Part shown: one piece after another, positions 46,929-59,409 of the stretch
How the letters are laid out: the number at the start of each line of letters is the position of its first letter
How positions within the stretch are numbered: the first letter of the stretch is position 1
DNA from: Acetobacter musti
GTDB lineage: Bacteria; Pseudomonadota; Alphaproteobacteria; Acetobacterales; Acetobacteraceae
DNA length: 64,000 nucleotides
Reading direction: 5' to 3'
Assembly (NCBI RefSeq): GCF_011516835.1
Contig: NZ_WOTB01000008.1
Coordinates: 92,340-156,339, forward strand
Notes under the pieces: generated by a model
Seen by the model: only the letters and a program-made list of their open reading frames with translations
What the model was told of the DNA's origin: nothing
The model's database searches: none
Translations under genes and position numbers: made by a program

Positions 46929-47965
46929 CATCCTCAGCCAATCCCAAATTCTTTCAGGTTCTCCCCACCCGTTCATTGTCCTCCGTGCCCGCCACGCCCG
47001 GAGAGGCCGCCCGCATCAGAACCCGCGTCAGAAAATCCACGCTTCCGGGCCAGGTCTCCTCTTCCGCGTGGGAGCCGCTGAAAGAGCGTATCCGGGACCG
47101 GAGACCTGATCTCAGCACATCCCGGATCAATGCTCTTTTCACATCCCTTCAGGGAACGCTCGAACAGCTTCTGACGGAAAACTGGCAACGCACCCAGCGC
47201 GTCATTGCCGATGCGGCCGGGGAAGCGCTGGCCATCGCCATCGTCGGATCCCTCTCGGAATCTCCGGTGGTCGTCACGCGGCTGATGACCGAAATCGATG
47301 ACGCCATGCTCAGCGACGAACTGCACCGCCGTGAGGAAGGCGCCAGAATGTCTCCTGTGCCGGTCAGTTCCTGCTCGGAGGCCATGCTGGCAACGCTCTC
47401 GACCCGCGAAATCACCCGGATTGAACCGGCACTCGACGAAATGGAACGCCAGCCTGCGCACCCCGGCGTACTTGATTACGCCTGCACCGTGACAGTGAAA
47501 GCCCTCGTCAGAGAACGCTGCGCCAGCCTCGTGCCACCTGTGCGGATGAAAATCGAGAAAGAGCTGTCTTTCGAGCTTTCAGCCGCATCCGAGGTCACAA
47601 CAGCAGCTCCGAAAGACCCGGCTGTGTCGCCCGAGGCCTCCGATGACAATGTCGAGGCTGCGAAACGCGCCTTGCACGACAACGACGTCGAAGCCATGAT
47701 CGGCATCCTGTCGCGCCTGCCCGGCTGTTCTGCCACTCTCGCCCGGGAAGCCATCACCGGACGCAATGCCCGCGCCATCACGGCCCTCGGCTGGAAACTC
47801 GGCCTGCCCGCGTCCCTGACATCGGCGCTGCAGATTCACCTGGCGCTCATTCCACCGACCCGCGCCATTCTGCCAGCCCCGGACGGTGAATACGCCCTAA
47901 CCCCGCGCGAAATGAACTGGCAGCTGGATTTCCTGCGCGATAAATGCCTGGCCGTCGCCGCCTGA
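46925..47965 (+). CDS. unknown helical protein (possibly DUF2336-like), coupled to GGDEF gene
   Basis: A 346-residue, mostly helical protein whose ATG overlaps the stop of the GGDEF gene. The layout, with helical repeats around 75-195 and a second part after a linker rich in Ala, Pro and Ser (about 215-245), is loosely like alphaproteobacterial DUF2336 proteins. That match is weak. Coupled translation suggests it binds or transmits signals from the upstream protein. No enzyme motif is visible. Confidence 0.6.
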   Translation: MTSSANPKFFQVLPTRSLSSVPATPGEAARIRTRVRKSTLPGQVSSSAWEPLKERIRDRRPDLSTSRINALFTSLQGTLEQLLTENWQRTQRVIADAAGEALAIAIVGSLSESPVVVTRLMTEIDDAMLSDELHRREEGARMSPVPVSSCSEAMLATLSTREITRIEPALDEMERQPAHPGVLDYACTVTVKALVRERCASLVPPVRMKIEKELSFELSAASEVTTAAPKDPAVSPEASDDNVEAAKRALHDNDVEAMIGILSRLPGCSATLAREAITGRNARAITALGWKLGLPASLTSALQIHLALIPPTRAILPAPDGEYALTPREMNWQLDFLRDKCLAVAA

Positions 47966-47999
47966 CGCGCTCCTCCGCAAATTTAAGGATGTCTGGACA

Positions 48000-48088
48000 G
48001 GAGTCTGCCCTTCATCCTCCATTGCTTAGCAACCCGGGATCAAAGGGACCGTGTCCCTTTGTGGGGCTCAGGGCAAAGCCCCGAAAAC
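48000..48088. repeat. GC-rich palindromic repeat, copy D (inverted)
   Basis: This copy runs opposite to the others: on the minus strand it reads GGGGCTTTGCCCTGAGCCCC, CAAAGGGACACGGTCCCTTTG, ATCCCGGGTTGCTA. It lies between two convergent genes, the GGDEF-linked gene and ruvX. Confidence 0.78.
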
Positions 48089-48139
48089 CCGCCCCATCCG
48101 CTTCACAAAATATACAATCCAGAATGAGCAGAGAGGCCC

Positions 48140-48637
48140 CTACTCTTCCTCACTGAACCATGACGGCGAGGAAGAGACCGCGAACCGGTCCAGCGCTCCC
48201 TGCAGCATATAGGCTGCGGCCATTTTGTCGACTACATCCGCCCGCTTCTTCCGGGACAGATCAGCCTCCCCGATCAGCGCCCGGTTGACGGCGGACGAGG
48301 ACAGCCGTTCGTCCCACATCGTCACCGGAACCTTCACCATCTCCGACAATGATACCGCCCAGTCCCGCGCAGCCTGCGCCGCAGGTCCGAACTGCCCGTC
48401 AAGCGATAGCGGCAGCCCCACCACAAGACCGGCGACGCCATGCTCCCGGATGATCGCGTCGATCTTCACCGCCATCACCGAAAGTTTTTCCCGTTTCAGA
48501 ACCCCGTACGGAGATGCCACCATCCGCATGACATCCGAGAGAGCCAGTCCGACGCTCTTCGCGCCGGGATCGATTCCGAGCAGCCGCTGACCCGGACCCA
48601 GGTCAGCCATCAGCTCCGCTATGTTGAACAGTGCCAT
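48140..48637 (-). CDS. ruvX: RuvX/YqgF family Holliday-junction resolvase-like nuclease
   Basis: A 165-residue RNase H-fold protein. The first strand LLGIDPGAKSVGLALSD carries a catalytic Asp, GLVVGLPLSLDG follows, and the VTMWDERLSS segment holds the further acidic residues; VDKMAAAYMLQ near the end completes the usual pattern. YqgF proteins process 16S rRNA 5' ends and may act on DNA junctions. ATG 48637 gives the normal length; a longer frame upstream is antisense to gatC. It is divergent from gatC. Confidence 0.92.
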   Translation of the reverse strand: MALFNIAELMADLGPGQRLLGIDPGAKSVGLALSDVMRMVASPYGVLKREKLSVMAVKIDAIIREHGVAGLVVGLPLSLDGQFGPAAQAARDWAVSLSEMVKVPVTMWDERLSSSAVNRALIGEADLSRKKRADVVDKMAAAYMLQGALDRFAVSSSPSWFSEEE

Positions 48638-48710
48638 GGCCTGAGGGTATGTTGCGCCGCCGGTGGCAACGCCAGCTCTTTTTTTCCTCTGACCTGAGAG
48701 ATTTTGCTTC

Positions 48711-49001
48711 ATGTCGCTCGATCCCGCGACCACGAGACGCATAGCCAGACTGGCCCGGATCGGGCTCGATGACCAGGAAACGGAAGCCGTCCGCACCCAG
48801 CTCGGCGGCATCCTCGGCTGGATCGAAATCCTTAATGAGGTCGAGGTCGAAGGTGTGCCTCCCATGGTCGGCACCAGCATGAACGCTGCCCTCCCGCAAC
48901 GCGAGGACATCGTAACGGACGGCGACTGTCAGGAAAAAGTGCTGTCGAACGCGCCCGACCGCGCCGGTCCTTTCTTTACCGTCCCGAAGGTGGTCGAGTG
49001 A
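48711..49001 (+). CDS. gatC: Asp-tRNA(Asn)/Glu-tRNA(Gln) amidotransferase subunit C
   Basis: A 96-residue subunit with the usual pattern: [16 protein letters not shown] start, [22 protein letters not shown] and a conserved end [12 protein letters not shown]. GatC helps hold GatA and GatB together. It overlaps gatA by one base (TGATG), as expected for equal amounts of the subunits. Confidence 0.95.
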   Translation: MSLDPATTRRIARLARIGLDDQETEAVRTQLGGILGWIEILNEVEVEGVPPMVGTSMNAALPQREDIVTDGDCQEKVLSNAPDRAGPFFTVPKVVE

Positions 49002-50485
49002 TGCTGACAGATCTGACAATCGCCCAGGCCGCCGAAGGCCTCCGCAGGCGCGACTTCTCCGCCGCTGAACTGACGAAAGCGCATACCGGTGCAATCGGTC
49101 AGCTCAATGAGCGCCTGAACGCCTATATCACCGTCACTGCCGATAAGGCCGAAGCCGCCGCCGCACAGGCCGACAAAGCTCTTGCCGCCGGTGATGCCCC
49201 GACGCTGACCGGTATTCCGCTCGGCATCAAGGATCTGTTCTGCACGGAAGGCGTGAAAACCACCGCCGCCAGCCGCATCCTCGGCAATTTCGTCCCGCCC
49301 TATGAAAGCACTGTCACGGCAAATCTGCTGAAAAACGGTGCCGTATTCCTCGGCAAAACCAATCTCGACGAATTCGCCATGGGCTCGGCCAACCTCACCT
49401 CTGCCTTTGGTGAAGTCGAAAACCCCTGGCATCGCACCGGCGATGCGTCTGTTCTCGTCCCCGGTGGCTCTTCCGGCGGGTCGGCCGCCGCCGTCGCCGC
49501 CCATATCGCCATGGGTGCGACCGGCACTGACACCGGCGGTTCCATCCGTCAGCCCGCCGCGTATTGCGGCATCGTCGGTCTGAAACCCACTTACGGCCGC
49601 TGCAGCCGGTGGGGCACCATTGCTTTCGCCAGCTCGCTCGACCAGGCGGGACCGATGACCCGCACCGTCGAGGATGCCGCCATCATGCTGCAGGCCATGG
49701 CTGGCCATGACCCGAAAGACAGCACCAGCGCCGATCTCGCCGTTCCGGATTACCGCGCCGCCACAACCCGCAGCCTTAAGGGCCTGCGCGTCGGCATCCC
49801 GGCCGAATACCGCCCGGAAGGCATGTCTGCGGAACTTCTTGCCGTCTGGCAGAAGGGCATCGATATGCTCCGCGACGCCGGCTGCGAAATTGTCGATGTC
49901 TCCCTGCCGCACACGAAATACGGCCTCGCGACCTATTATATCATCGCTCCGGCTGAATGTTCCTCCAACCTCGCCCGCTATGACGGGGTCCGTTTCGGCG
50001 TCCGCGCCGAAGGGGCCGCCAGTCTTGACGATCTTTACGAAAAGACCCGTCATGACGGCTTCGGCGAGGAGGTCCGTCGTCGTATCCTCGTCGGGACCTA
50101 CGTCCTCTCGGCCGGCTATTATGACGCCTATTATCTGAAAGCTCAGAAGGTCCGCACTCTGATCCGGCGTGACTTCACCAGCGCCTTCGAAAAAGTGGAC
50201 GTGCTGCTCACCCCGACAGCCCCTACCGCCGCCTTTGGACGCGACGAAAAGCCTGAAGACCCGGTGCAGATGTATCTCAACGACATCTTCACCGTTCCGG
50301 CCAGCATGGCCGGGCAGCCGGCCATGTCCGTACCTGTCGCGCTCGACAGCCGCGGACTGCCGCTTGGTCTCCAGCTGATCGGCCGCCATTTCGACGAAGA
50401 AACCCTCATCGCCGCCGGCGCCGCGCTGGAGAAAGCCGCCGCCTTCTCCGCCCGGCCCGATCTGCGCGCAGGAGCAGCCGCATGA
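49001..50485 (+). CDS. gatA: amidotransferase subunit A
   Basis: A 494-residue amidase-signature protein that frees ammonia from glutamine for the GatB subunit. The Ser-cisSer-Lys triad region is clear: GIKDLF with catalytic Lys (about 76), [14 protein letters not shown] and [19 protein letters not shown] 49001 is preferred; a GTG one codon earlier is possible. It overlaps gatC and gatB. Its presence means Gln-tRNA and/or Asn-tRNA are made by transamidation in this organism. Confidence 0.97.
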   Translation: MLTDLTIAQAAEGLRRRDFSAAELTKAHTGAIGQLNERLNAYITVTADKAEAAAAQADKALAAGDAPTLTGIPLGIKDLFCTEGVKTTAASRILGNFVPPYESTVTANLLKNGAVFLGKTNLDEFAMGSANLTSAFGEVENPWHRTGDASVLVPGGSSGGSAAAVAAHIAMGATGTDTGGSIRQPAAYCGIVGLKPTYGRCSRWGTIAFASSLDQAGPMTRTVEDAAIMLQAMAGHDPKDSTSADLAVPDYRAATTRSLKGLRVGIPAEYRPEGMSAELLAVWQKGIDMLRDAGCEIVDVSLPHTKYGLATYYIIAPAECSSNLARYDGVRFGVRAEGAASLDDLYEKTRHDGFGEEVRRRILVGTYVLSAGYYDAYYLKAQKVRTLIRRDFTSAFEKVDVLLTPTAPTAAFGRDEKPEDPVQMYLNDIFTVPASMAGQPAMSVPVALDSRGLPLGLQLIGRHFDEETLIAAGAALEKAAAFSARPDLRAGAAA

Positions 50486-51936
50486 GCTACGTAATCGAAG
50501 GCAGCACCGGCCCATGGGAAATCGTCGTCGGGCTTGAGGTCCATGCGCAGGTCATCAGCAACTCCAAGCTGTTCTCCGGCGCGTCCACTCTGTTCGGCGG
50601 CGAACCGAACACGCATGTCAGCCTCATCGACGCGGGCTTTCCCGGCATGCTGCCGGTCATCAACAGGGGATGCGTCGCTCAGGCCGTGCGCACGGGTCTT
50701 GGTCTGAAGGCCCGCATCAATCTGGAAAGCCGTTTCGACCGGAAGAACTATTTCTACGCCGATCTGCCGCAGGGCTATCAGATCAGCCAGTTCGCCCATC
50801 CCATTATCGGGGAAGGCAAAATCGAGATCGAACTCTCCGACGGCAGCACCCGCGAAATCGGCATCACCCGCCTGCATCTTGAACAGGACGCCGGCAAGCT
50901 GATGCACGATCAGGACCCGAAGCGCTCCTTCGTGGACCTCAACCGCGCCGGCGTGGCTCTGATGGAAATCGTCAGCGAACCTGACATCCGCACCCCCGAG
51001 GAAGCAGGCGCCTATCTGCGGAAACTGCGTCAGATCCTGCGTTATCTCGGCACATGCGACGGCAACATGGATGAAGGCTCCATGCGCGCTGACGTCAACG
51101 TCTCCGTCCGCAAGGCCGGCGAGCCGTTCCGCACCCGCTGCGAAATCAAGAACGTCAACTCCATCCGCTTCGTCACCCAGGCCATCGAAATCGAGGCCGC
51201 GCGTCAGGTCGAAATCTGGGAATCCGGCGGCGAGGTCGATCAGGAAACCCGCCTCTTCGATCCCGGCCGTGGTGAAACCCGCTCACTCCGCTCCAAGGAA
51301 GACGCGCACGATTACCGCTACTTCCCCGACCCCGACCTGCTCCCGCTGGTCATTGAGCAGAGCTGGGTCGATCAGCTCAAAGCATGCCTTCCCGAGTTGC
51401 CAGACGAGAAACGCGCCCGGCTGCAGAAGGAATACGGCATCACCGCTTACGATGCCGGCGTCCTTGTCGCTGAACAGGCCATCGCGGATTTCTATGAAAC
51501 CGTGGCTAAAGGCCGTGACGGTAAATCCGCCGCCGCCTGGATGACCGGGGACTTCTTCGCCGCCCTCAACCGCACCGGCAAATCCATTGAGGAAAGTCCG
51601 GTCGGTGCCGATAAGCTGGGCGCCATGCTCGACCTGATCGCTGACGGCACCATCAACGGCAAAATCGCTAAGGAGGTGCTGGAAACGATGTTCGAGACCG
51701 GCGAGGCTCCACTGGAGATCGTCGAGCGCAAGGGTCTGCGTCAGGTCACCGACACCGGCGCCATCGAAAAAGCCGCCGACGAGGTCCTTACAAAGAACGC
51801 CGACAAACTTGAGCAGTATCTCGGCGGCAAGGACAAGCTCTTTGGCTTCTTCGTTGGTCAGGTTATGAAAGCCACGCAGGGCAAGGCCAATCCGGCCATG
51901 GTCAACGAGATTCTGAAAAAGAAAATCCACGGCTGA
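50482..51936 (+). CDS. gatB: amidotransferase subunit B
   Basis: A 484-residue GatB. The N-terminal catalytic cradle starts [13 protein letters not shown] (about 12-24), with [19 protein letters not shown], and the C-terminal YqeY-like tail (about 330-480) that holds the tRNA acceptor ends [16 protein letters not shown]. It phosphorylates and amidates the misacylated aminoacyl-tRNA. It overlaps gatA by ATGA and is followed by a terminator. Confidence 0.97.
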   Translation: MSYVIEGSTGPWEIVVGLEVHAQVISNSKLFSGASTLFGGEPNTHVSLIDAGFPGMLPVINRGCVAQAVRTGLGLKARINLESRFDRKNYFYADLPQGYQISQFAHPIIGEGKIEIELSDGSTREIGITRLHLEQDAGKLMHDQDPKRSFVDLNRAGVALMEIVSEPDIRTPEEAGAYLRKLRQILRYLGTCDGNMDEGSMRADVNVSVRKAGEPFRTRCEIKNVNSIRFVTQAIEIEAARQVEIWESGGEVDQETRLFDPGRGETRSLRSKEDAHDYRYFPDPDLLPLVIEQSWVDQLKACLPELPDEKRARLQKEYGITAYDAGVLVAEQAIADFYETVAKGRDGKSAAAWMTGDFFAALNRTGKSIEESPVGADKLGAMLDLIADGTINGKIAKEVLETMFETGEAPLEIVERKGLRQVTDTGAIEKAADEVLTKNADKLEQYLGGKDKLFGFFVGQVMKATQGKANPAMVNEILKKKIHG

Positions 51937-51944
51937 ATATGCCG

Positions 51945-51976
51945 GAGCCCGGGCGGTCACAGTCCCGGGCTTATTT
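51945..51976 (+). terminator. hairpin terminator of gatCAB
   Basis: AGCCCGGG and CCCGGGCT form a perfect 8-bp stem over a 10-base loop, followed by TATTTC. It starts 9 bp after the gatB stop. Confidence 0.7.
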
Positions 51977-52095
51977 CGGGGCGCTGTCCCGAACTCCGCA
52001 AAGAAACGCAGTCCCTTTGATCCCGGTTTGTTAAATTAAATGGATGATGGGGGCGACCCCTTGCGATTACGGGGCAGAGCCCTGCTTTGTCTCTT
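51976..52095. repeat. GC-rich palindromic repeat, copy E
   Basis: Blocks CGGGGCGCTGTCCCGAACTCC, AAAGAAACGCAGTCCCTTT, ATCCCGGTTTGTTAAATTAAA and GGGGGCGACCCC follow directly after the gatB terminator. It keeps the AAATTAAA arm also seen in copy C. Confidence 0.78.
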
Positions 52096-52522
52096 GTCTG
52101 CATAATACATCAACGCAAAAAACCCGTCCCGGAATCCGCTCCGGGAGACAATCTGGCGAGCCCGTCAGTCACCGGCATGCCGGCGGCCACAGACGCCTGC
52201 CAGGTTCCTGACCGGATATGAGCAGCCACCAGTCGCGCGTCCCGGCGCCATCCGACAGGATCTGCCACCTTCCGTTAATCAATAAGAAAGGCCGGTTTGC
52301 CATATCAGAAGGCAGGCAGGACAGACCGGGACTCTGTTTCGGTATCGATCCGTCATGCGAGATCGAAGCGGAGAAACCGGGACCCGATATGCAGACACAG
52401 CCGCACTTCGAAAACCGCCTTCTCTGGTCCAGGATATCCCGCCAGCGTCAGCAGTCCCGACAGACTCTCCGGTCAGGGCTTCGTGCCATGATCCGTCACA
52501 CGGTCTTTAGGGCAACCCGTTA
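52096..52522. other. gap before GGDEF-EAL gene, with a doubtful ORF
   Basis: A hairpin TCCCGGA-ATCCGC-TCCGGGA lies at 52127-52146. An open frame from ATG 52218 (101 codons) ends in TAATG with the next gene's start, but has no ribosome site and its composition is unlike a folded protein. No other structure was seen. Confidence 0.35.
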
Positions 52523-54211
52523 ATGGAAGCGCGTGACGTCTCCCGTCTCCTGCGGATGATCGACAACATGCCGGTCGCCGTGATGACCGTAGACCCGGAA
52601 AACTTCACGATCACCTATGCCAATGAGACATCGAAGAATCTGATCCGTCAGATCGAGCATCTCCTGCCTCTCAAAGCCGACAACCTCGTCGGCTCGTCGA
52701 TCGACGTTTTCCACAGACATCCCGAACACCAGCGCCGCCTGATCTCCGATCCCGCGAACCTGCCCCACAATGCCCGCATCCGGCTCGGTCCGGAGTCCCT
52801 GGACCTGAATGTCACCGCCATTACAGCCGATGACGGCAGCTTCCTGGGGCCGATGCTGACCTGGGCGATCGTCACCCGTGAAGTCGCCGCTGAAGAACGC
52901 ATCCTCCGTCTCGCGCAGTACGATACGCTGACGGGCCTTGCGAACCGCAACACCTTCCAGGAATGGATCGAGGCCGGCCTGGAACACGCGGGGCAGCCAA
53001 TGACGATATTTTTCCTCGATCTCGATGGTTTCAAAACCATCAACGATACAAGAGGACATAGCGTCGGCGACGCGGTTCTCAGAACCGTAGCCGAGCGGCT
53101 GCGAATGGTCTGCGGCCCGGCAGAGGCAAAAATCGGCCGGATCGGCGGCGACGAATTCGCCGTTCTGCTGCCCGGCGACGATCCGTATCAGGCCGAAAGC
53201 CTTGCTGCGGAGCTGGTCGCCTCACTCGGCGCGCCATACAGTTTCGGCGACCACGCCAATATGCAGATCGGAACCTCGATCGGCATTGCTTATTCCCCGT
53301 CTCACGGAAACACTGTCGAACAGCTTCTGTCCCGCGCGGACATCGCCCTCTATGTCGCAAAGGCAGCCGGCAAGGGGAAATATGTCGTGTTCGAACCTGT
53401 TATGGGTGAGCGCATCCGCGATCGTGAGTATCTGAAAGCCGATCTCCGCGCCGCGCTTCAGACCATGGACGATCTGTTTGTTTTCTATCAGCCGATCGTC
53501 GATATCCGGACACGGAAAGTGACTGCGCGGGAAGCCCTGCTGCGCTGGTACCACCCGGATCGGGGCTGGATCTCACCGGTCGAGTTCATTCCCGTGGCGG
53601 AAGAAAGCGGCCTGATCGAACCGCTCGGCCGCTTCGTGCTGCACCGCGCCTGCGCCGACGCCGCAAAATGGGAAGACGGCGCCCGCGTCGCCGTCAATGT
53701 TTCCGCCGCCCAGTTTGGCAACGGGATGCTGACTGAAAACGTTCGCGAGGCGCTCATGGAAACGGGTCTTCAGCCTGACCGGCTCGAAATCGAGGTCACG
53801 GAGACCGCCCTGCTCTCGGGAGAGCACGATGTCATCGGTGATTTCGGGCGGCTGCGAAAACTCGGTGTCCGTATTGCCCTTGACGATTTCGGCACCGGCT
53901 ATTCCTCGCTGGCACATCTGCGCGCCTATCCGTTCGACAAGATCAAAATCGACGGAACCTTCGTCCGCGATGCCGTGACGCGCCCGGACTGTGCCGCCGT
54001 CGTCAAGGCCGTCGCCGATCTGGGACGTCGCCTCGGTGTCACCACAGTCGCGGAGGGCGTGGAGACTGCCGAACATCTCGCCAGAGTGACCGAAGAAGGC
54101 TGCAGCGAGATCCAGGGATATCTCATCAGACGTCCCGCTCCTGGCAAGGCGGACGCCACCCGCGTCGATGAAATCAACCGTCTTCTCCGACAGCAGCGAG
54201 AGGCAGCCTGA
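52523..54211 (+). CDS. PAS-GGDEF-EAL cyclic-di-GMP enzyme
   Basis: A 562-residue protein: PAS-like N-terminus (about 1-120), GGDEF domain with intact GGDEF (208-212), and EAL domain with EALLR (337-341), Asn392, Glu424, Asp454-Asp455, Lys475, Glu511 and Gln531, i.e. all expected catalytic and metal residues. It could therefore make and break c-di-GMP, with the direction set by the PAS domain. No RxxD inhibition site is visible before the GGDEF. There are no membrane segments, so it is cytoplasmic. AGGG lies 10 bases before ATG 52523. Confidence 0.93.
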   Translation: MEARDVSRLLRMIDNMPVAVMTVDPENFTITYANETSKNLIRQIEHLLPLKADNLVGSSIDVFHRHPEHQRRLISDPANLPHNARIRLGPESLDLNVTAITADDGSFLGPMLTWAIVTREVAAEERILRLAQYDTLTGLANRNTFQEWIEAGLEHAGQPMTIFFLDLDGFKTINDTRGHSVGDAVLRTVAERLRMVCGPAEAKIGRIGGDEFAVLLPGDDPYQAESLAAELVASLGAPYSFGDHANMQIGTSIGIAYSPSHGNTVEQLLSRADIALYVAKAAGKGKYVVFEPVMGERIRDREYLKADLRAALQTMDDLFVFYQPIVDIRTRKVTAREALLRWYHPDRGWISPVEFIPVAEESGLIEPLGRFVLHRACADAAKWEDGARVAVNVSAAQFGNGMLTENVREALMETGLQPDRLEIEVTETALLSGEHDVIGDFGRLRKLGVRIALDDFGTGYSSLAHLRAYPFDKIKIDGTFVRDAVTRPDCAAVVKAVADLGRRLGVTTVAEGVETAEHLARVTEEGCSEIQGYLIRRPAPGKADATRVDEINRLLRQQREAA

Positions 54212-54439
54212 ACAGGCTTACTTACGCCCGCATCTTCCGAAAATCTTTGCTGATTTCGTAAAGACATCGGAAGGGTGTAAATCCCATCCGCTGAACACCG
54301 CCGCCGGCACCAGACCGATCACCATCAGTCCATCGCCTGTTCGCCTGCACGAACAGATTGCCACCGGCATTTCGTTCCACTCCCGCCTCTTCGGGAAACT
54401 CCGTCAGGCCAGGTACATTTCCCGACGACAGCGCTGCCT

Positions 54440-56986
<2,547 letters not shown>

Positions 56987-57038
56987 GAGATTTGCTCCTG
57001 GATTAACTGGCTGTGATCGATCTTCCTGTCAGAAGAGA

Positions 57039-57353
57039 TCAGGCAGCCTTGATCTCGCTGATGCGCAGGACGGTAACCGGCTGGCGATGACCATTCTTGC
57101 GGCGGCTGTTCTGACGACGACGCTTCTTGAAGATGATGACCTTCGGGAGGCGGTCCTGAGCAACGACTGTCGCTGTCACGGTCGCGCCGGAAACCAGCGG
57201 AGCGCCGATTGTCGTGCTTCCCTCGCCACCAACAGCGAGCACTTCAGAGAAGGTGATGGTCGAACCGGCTTCACCTTCGAGCTTTTCGACCTTGAGCACG
57301 GAGTTGGGCGTCACACGATACTGTTTGCCGCCGGTGCGGATAACTGCGAACAT
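57039..57353 (-). CDS. rplU: 50S ribosomal protein L21
   Basis: A 104-residue L21: start [14 protein letters not shown], then [11 protein letters not shown] and the basic [16 protein letters not shown] near residues 75-95. First gene of rplU-rpmA. Its promoter lies in the 230 bp towards tRNA-Ser, but no clear -35/-10 was found. Confidence 0.98.
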   Translation of the reverse strand: MFAVIRTGGKQYRVTPNSVLKVEKLEGEAGSTITFSEVLAVGGEGSTTIGAPLVSGATVTATVVAQDRLPKVIIFKKRRRQNSRRKNGHRQPVTVLRISEIKAA

Positions 57354-57583
57354 ACTGTCTTTCCGATCTGTCGGCCCCTCGCGGCGCTTTGGCGCAGGCG
57401 TAAGGTCCAGTCGCTTTTTCTCGTTGGCCGCACACGCAGCCTGCCCCGCCTGTTGCCGGCGGAGTGGCGCTTTTACGCGGCAGTCCGCCGCACAGTCAAC
57501 CAGAATCGGTTCTGCGATAAAAATCTCTCTTGTGCCGGGAGCCGGATTTCCCTAAAAGCCGCTTCAGACGCCGGAAGGCGTGC

Positions 57584-57672
57584 GGAGAGGTGCCAGAGTG
57601 GTCGATTGGGGCGGTCTCGAAAACCGTTGTGCCTTATGGGTACCGTGGGTTCGAATCCCACCTTCTCCGCCA
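57584..57672 (+). tRNA. tRNA-Ser (anticodon CGA)
   Basis: Acceptor GGAGAGG pairs with CTTCTCC, a GCGGT-CTCGAAA-ACCGT anticodon arm gives anticodon CGA, a long class II variable arm follows, then the T arm GTGGG-TTCGAAT-CCCAC and an encoded CCA. It is 89 nt. The 3' end is the likely attachment site of the integrase gene 155 bp downstream. Confidence 0.95.
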
Positions 57673-57783
57673 GTTGATATATCCCATAGCAGTCTATAGC
57701 GTTTCAAGCACAGAAAGACTGGCAGTTTTCTGCCACTTATGTGCTCTATGACGCGCTGTGATGTTCCTTCAAGCTCATGCATT

Positions 57784-57827
57784 GTGGGGGTAGATATGGG
57801 GGTATCATTTCTGGTGTTGGGGTATCA
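57784..57827 (+). repeat. G-run repeats between tRNA and integrase
   Basis: TGGGGGTA (57785-57792), TGGGGGTATCA (57797-57807) and TGGGGTATCA (57818-57827) are near-identical direct repeats about 12-21 bp apart, ending at the integrase start. Such repeats beside a tRNA attachment site are candidates for integrase arm-type or AlpA binding sites. Confidence 0.6.
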
Positions 57828-59036
57828 ATGCTGACAGACGTTCAGCTGCGTCGCCTCGCACCCCGAGAGAAGCCATACAAGCTTGCCGATACAGGCGGAC
57901 TGTTCATTCTGGTCCAGAAAAATGGCTCGCGTCTGTGGCGCATGAAGTATCGCTTTGGTGGGCGGGAAAAGCTGCTCGCTTTTGGCGCTTACCCTGAGGT
58001 GACGCTTGCAGCGGCCCGTGACGCCCGTGATCAGGCACGCGCGGAGCTGCGGGCGGGCCGTGATCCATCTCTGACCCGTCGTCAGAGACAAGCGCAAGCC
58101 AGGCGCACTGATAGACAGCTGCAGCATGTCGGCGAAATGTGGATTCAGACTCAATCTGCCCGGTGGACACCCCGACATAGTGAAGACGTTCGAACGAGTC
58201 TTCAGCGTCTGATCTGGCCGCATCTGGGGCACATCGACCTGGACGATATCACTGCTCCGATGGTCCTTGAAGCAATCAGGAAAATTGAAGCTGGGCGTGC
58301 GAAGGAAACGGCGCGCCGGATCAGACAGAGATTAAGTGCAATTTTTCTGTTCGGTATCGCGCATGGGCTGGGTTCTCATGATCCCGCCGCCGTTATCAAA
58401 GGCGCTCTGGCTCCTCTGAAGAAAGGACGGCAACCTGCCCTCATTGATCTTGATGCGCTAAGACAGCTCTTCCAGGACGTCGAAGCCATCCCGGCCCATC
58501 CGGTTACGCTTCTGGCGATGCGTTTTCTGGCTTTGACTGCTGTGCGTCCCGGTGAAGTACATGCAATGGCCTGGCATGAGGTGTCTGCGGACAGAACCAC
58601 CTGGGTCATTCCAGCAGAGCGCATGAAGATGCGGCGTGAGCACGTTGTTCCCTTATCGCGTCAGGCACGGGACATTCTTGATGCGGTCTCTACGCTGACG
58701 GGCAGAGGCCCTCTTGTTTTTCCTAATGCGCGGTGGGCCCATCGCCCGATGAGCGAAAACGCTCTCGGTTATCTTCTGCAGCGGGCAGGCTACGCTGGCA
58801 GACAGGTGCCACATGGTTTTCGTGCTTCGTTTTCGTCCATCATGAACGAGCATTATCCGCAGGACAGAGCTGTCATTGATCTTATGCTGGCACACTCAAA
58901 TCAAAACAGAGTTGAAGCCGCGTATAACCGGGCTCTGCATATGGAACGTCGGCAGGAGCTGGCTCAGATATGGGCCGATCTTCTGATGTCAGACGCAGCC
59001 GACGCCGTGACACTTCTACAACACAGAAAACGGTGA
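57828..59036 (+). CDS. P4-type tyrosine integrase (DUF4102 N-terminus)
   Basis: A 402-residue site-specific recombinase. The N-terminal arm-binding domain starts MLTDVQLRRLAPREKPYKLADTGG (split in use), typical of P4-like island integrases. Catalytic residues are Arg240, Lys267, His329, Arg332, His356 and Tyr366. ATG 57828 is chosen since the family starts here. It points away from the tRNA into the island, as usual. All catalytic residues are present, so it may still be active. Confidence 0.95.
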   Translation: MLTDVQLRRLAPREKPYKLADTGGLFILVQKNGSRLWRMKYRFGGREKLLAFGAYPEVTLAAARDARDQARAELRAGRDPSLTRRQRQAQARRTDRQLQHVGEMWIQTQSARWTPRHSEDVRTSLQRLIWPHLGHIDLDDITAPMVLEAIRKIEAGRAKETARRIRQRLSAIFLFGIAHGLGSHDPAAVIKGALAPLKKGRQPALIDLDALRQLFQDVEAIPAHPVTLLAMRFLALTAVRPGEVHAMAWHEVSADRTTWVIPAERMKMRREHVVPLSRQARDILDAVSTLTGRGPLVFPNARWAHRPMSENALGYLLQRAGYAGRQVPHGFRASFSSIMNEHYPQDRAVIDLMLAHSNQNRVEAAYNRALHMERRQELAQIWADLLMSDAADAVTLLQHRKR

Positions 59037-59135
59037 GGTCGGTGATCGTCGTATCGAGTAAATTCTTCCATTCATTTCATTCTACACATGAGTCATGAGT
59101 TATTCTGTTTTATATTCAACAGTTTAGTGTTTTTT

Positions 59136-59315
59136 CTACTCGTGCGTCTTTTCAATCCATTCATTAATGCTGCTTTCGCTCCATCTCACCATACGTGTGC
59201 TCAACCTGTGCGTCGCCGCTGGAAATTTTCCCAGCTTAATCCTTTTGCGTACGTGAGAGGCCGACATGGACACGCGTTCGCACACCTGAGCAATTGTCAG
59301 AAGATTTTCTGCCAT
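59136..59315 (-). CDS. AlpA-like small DNA-binding protein
   Basis: A 59-residue MerR/AlpA-type helix-turn-helix protein: LLTIAQVCERVSMSASHVRKRIKLGKFP, then RLSTRMVRWSESSINEWIEK, the typical wing and end. AlpA proteins control the integrase and excision of P4-like islands. Ribosome site GGAGG lies five bases before ATG 59315 (and two before ATG 59318), which rules out the longer frame. It converges on the integrase. Confidence 0.88.
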   Translation of the reverse strand: MAENLLTIAQVCERVSMSASHVRKRIKLGKFPAATHRLSTRMVRWSESSINEWIEKTHE

Positions 59316-59364
59316 CATTACCTCCGAGAAAACATATACTCCAATAATTACTTTAAAAATTAGA

Positions 59365-59409
59365 GTATATCGAGGCATATCGCCTCTGATGCGAATGGTA
59401 TATCTCGAA
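59365..59409. promoter_or_regulatory. likely promoter/operator of the AlpA-like gene
   Basis: A dyad GAGGC-ATATC-GCCTC at 59372-59386 is flanked by the repeated GTATATC(G/T)(C/A)GA-like sequence on both sides, 50-90 bp before the AlpA start. Spacing and symmetry suit a binding site for AlpA itself. Confidence 0.4.

Noticed and set aside
52218..52523. 101-codon frame ending at the start of the GGDEF-EAL gene
   Set aside because: The TAATG contact is attractive, but there is no ribosome site and its composition is not protein-like. Kept only as a note in the gap entry.
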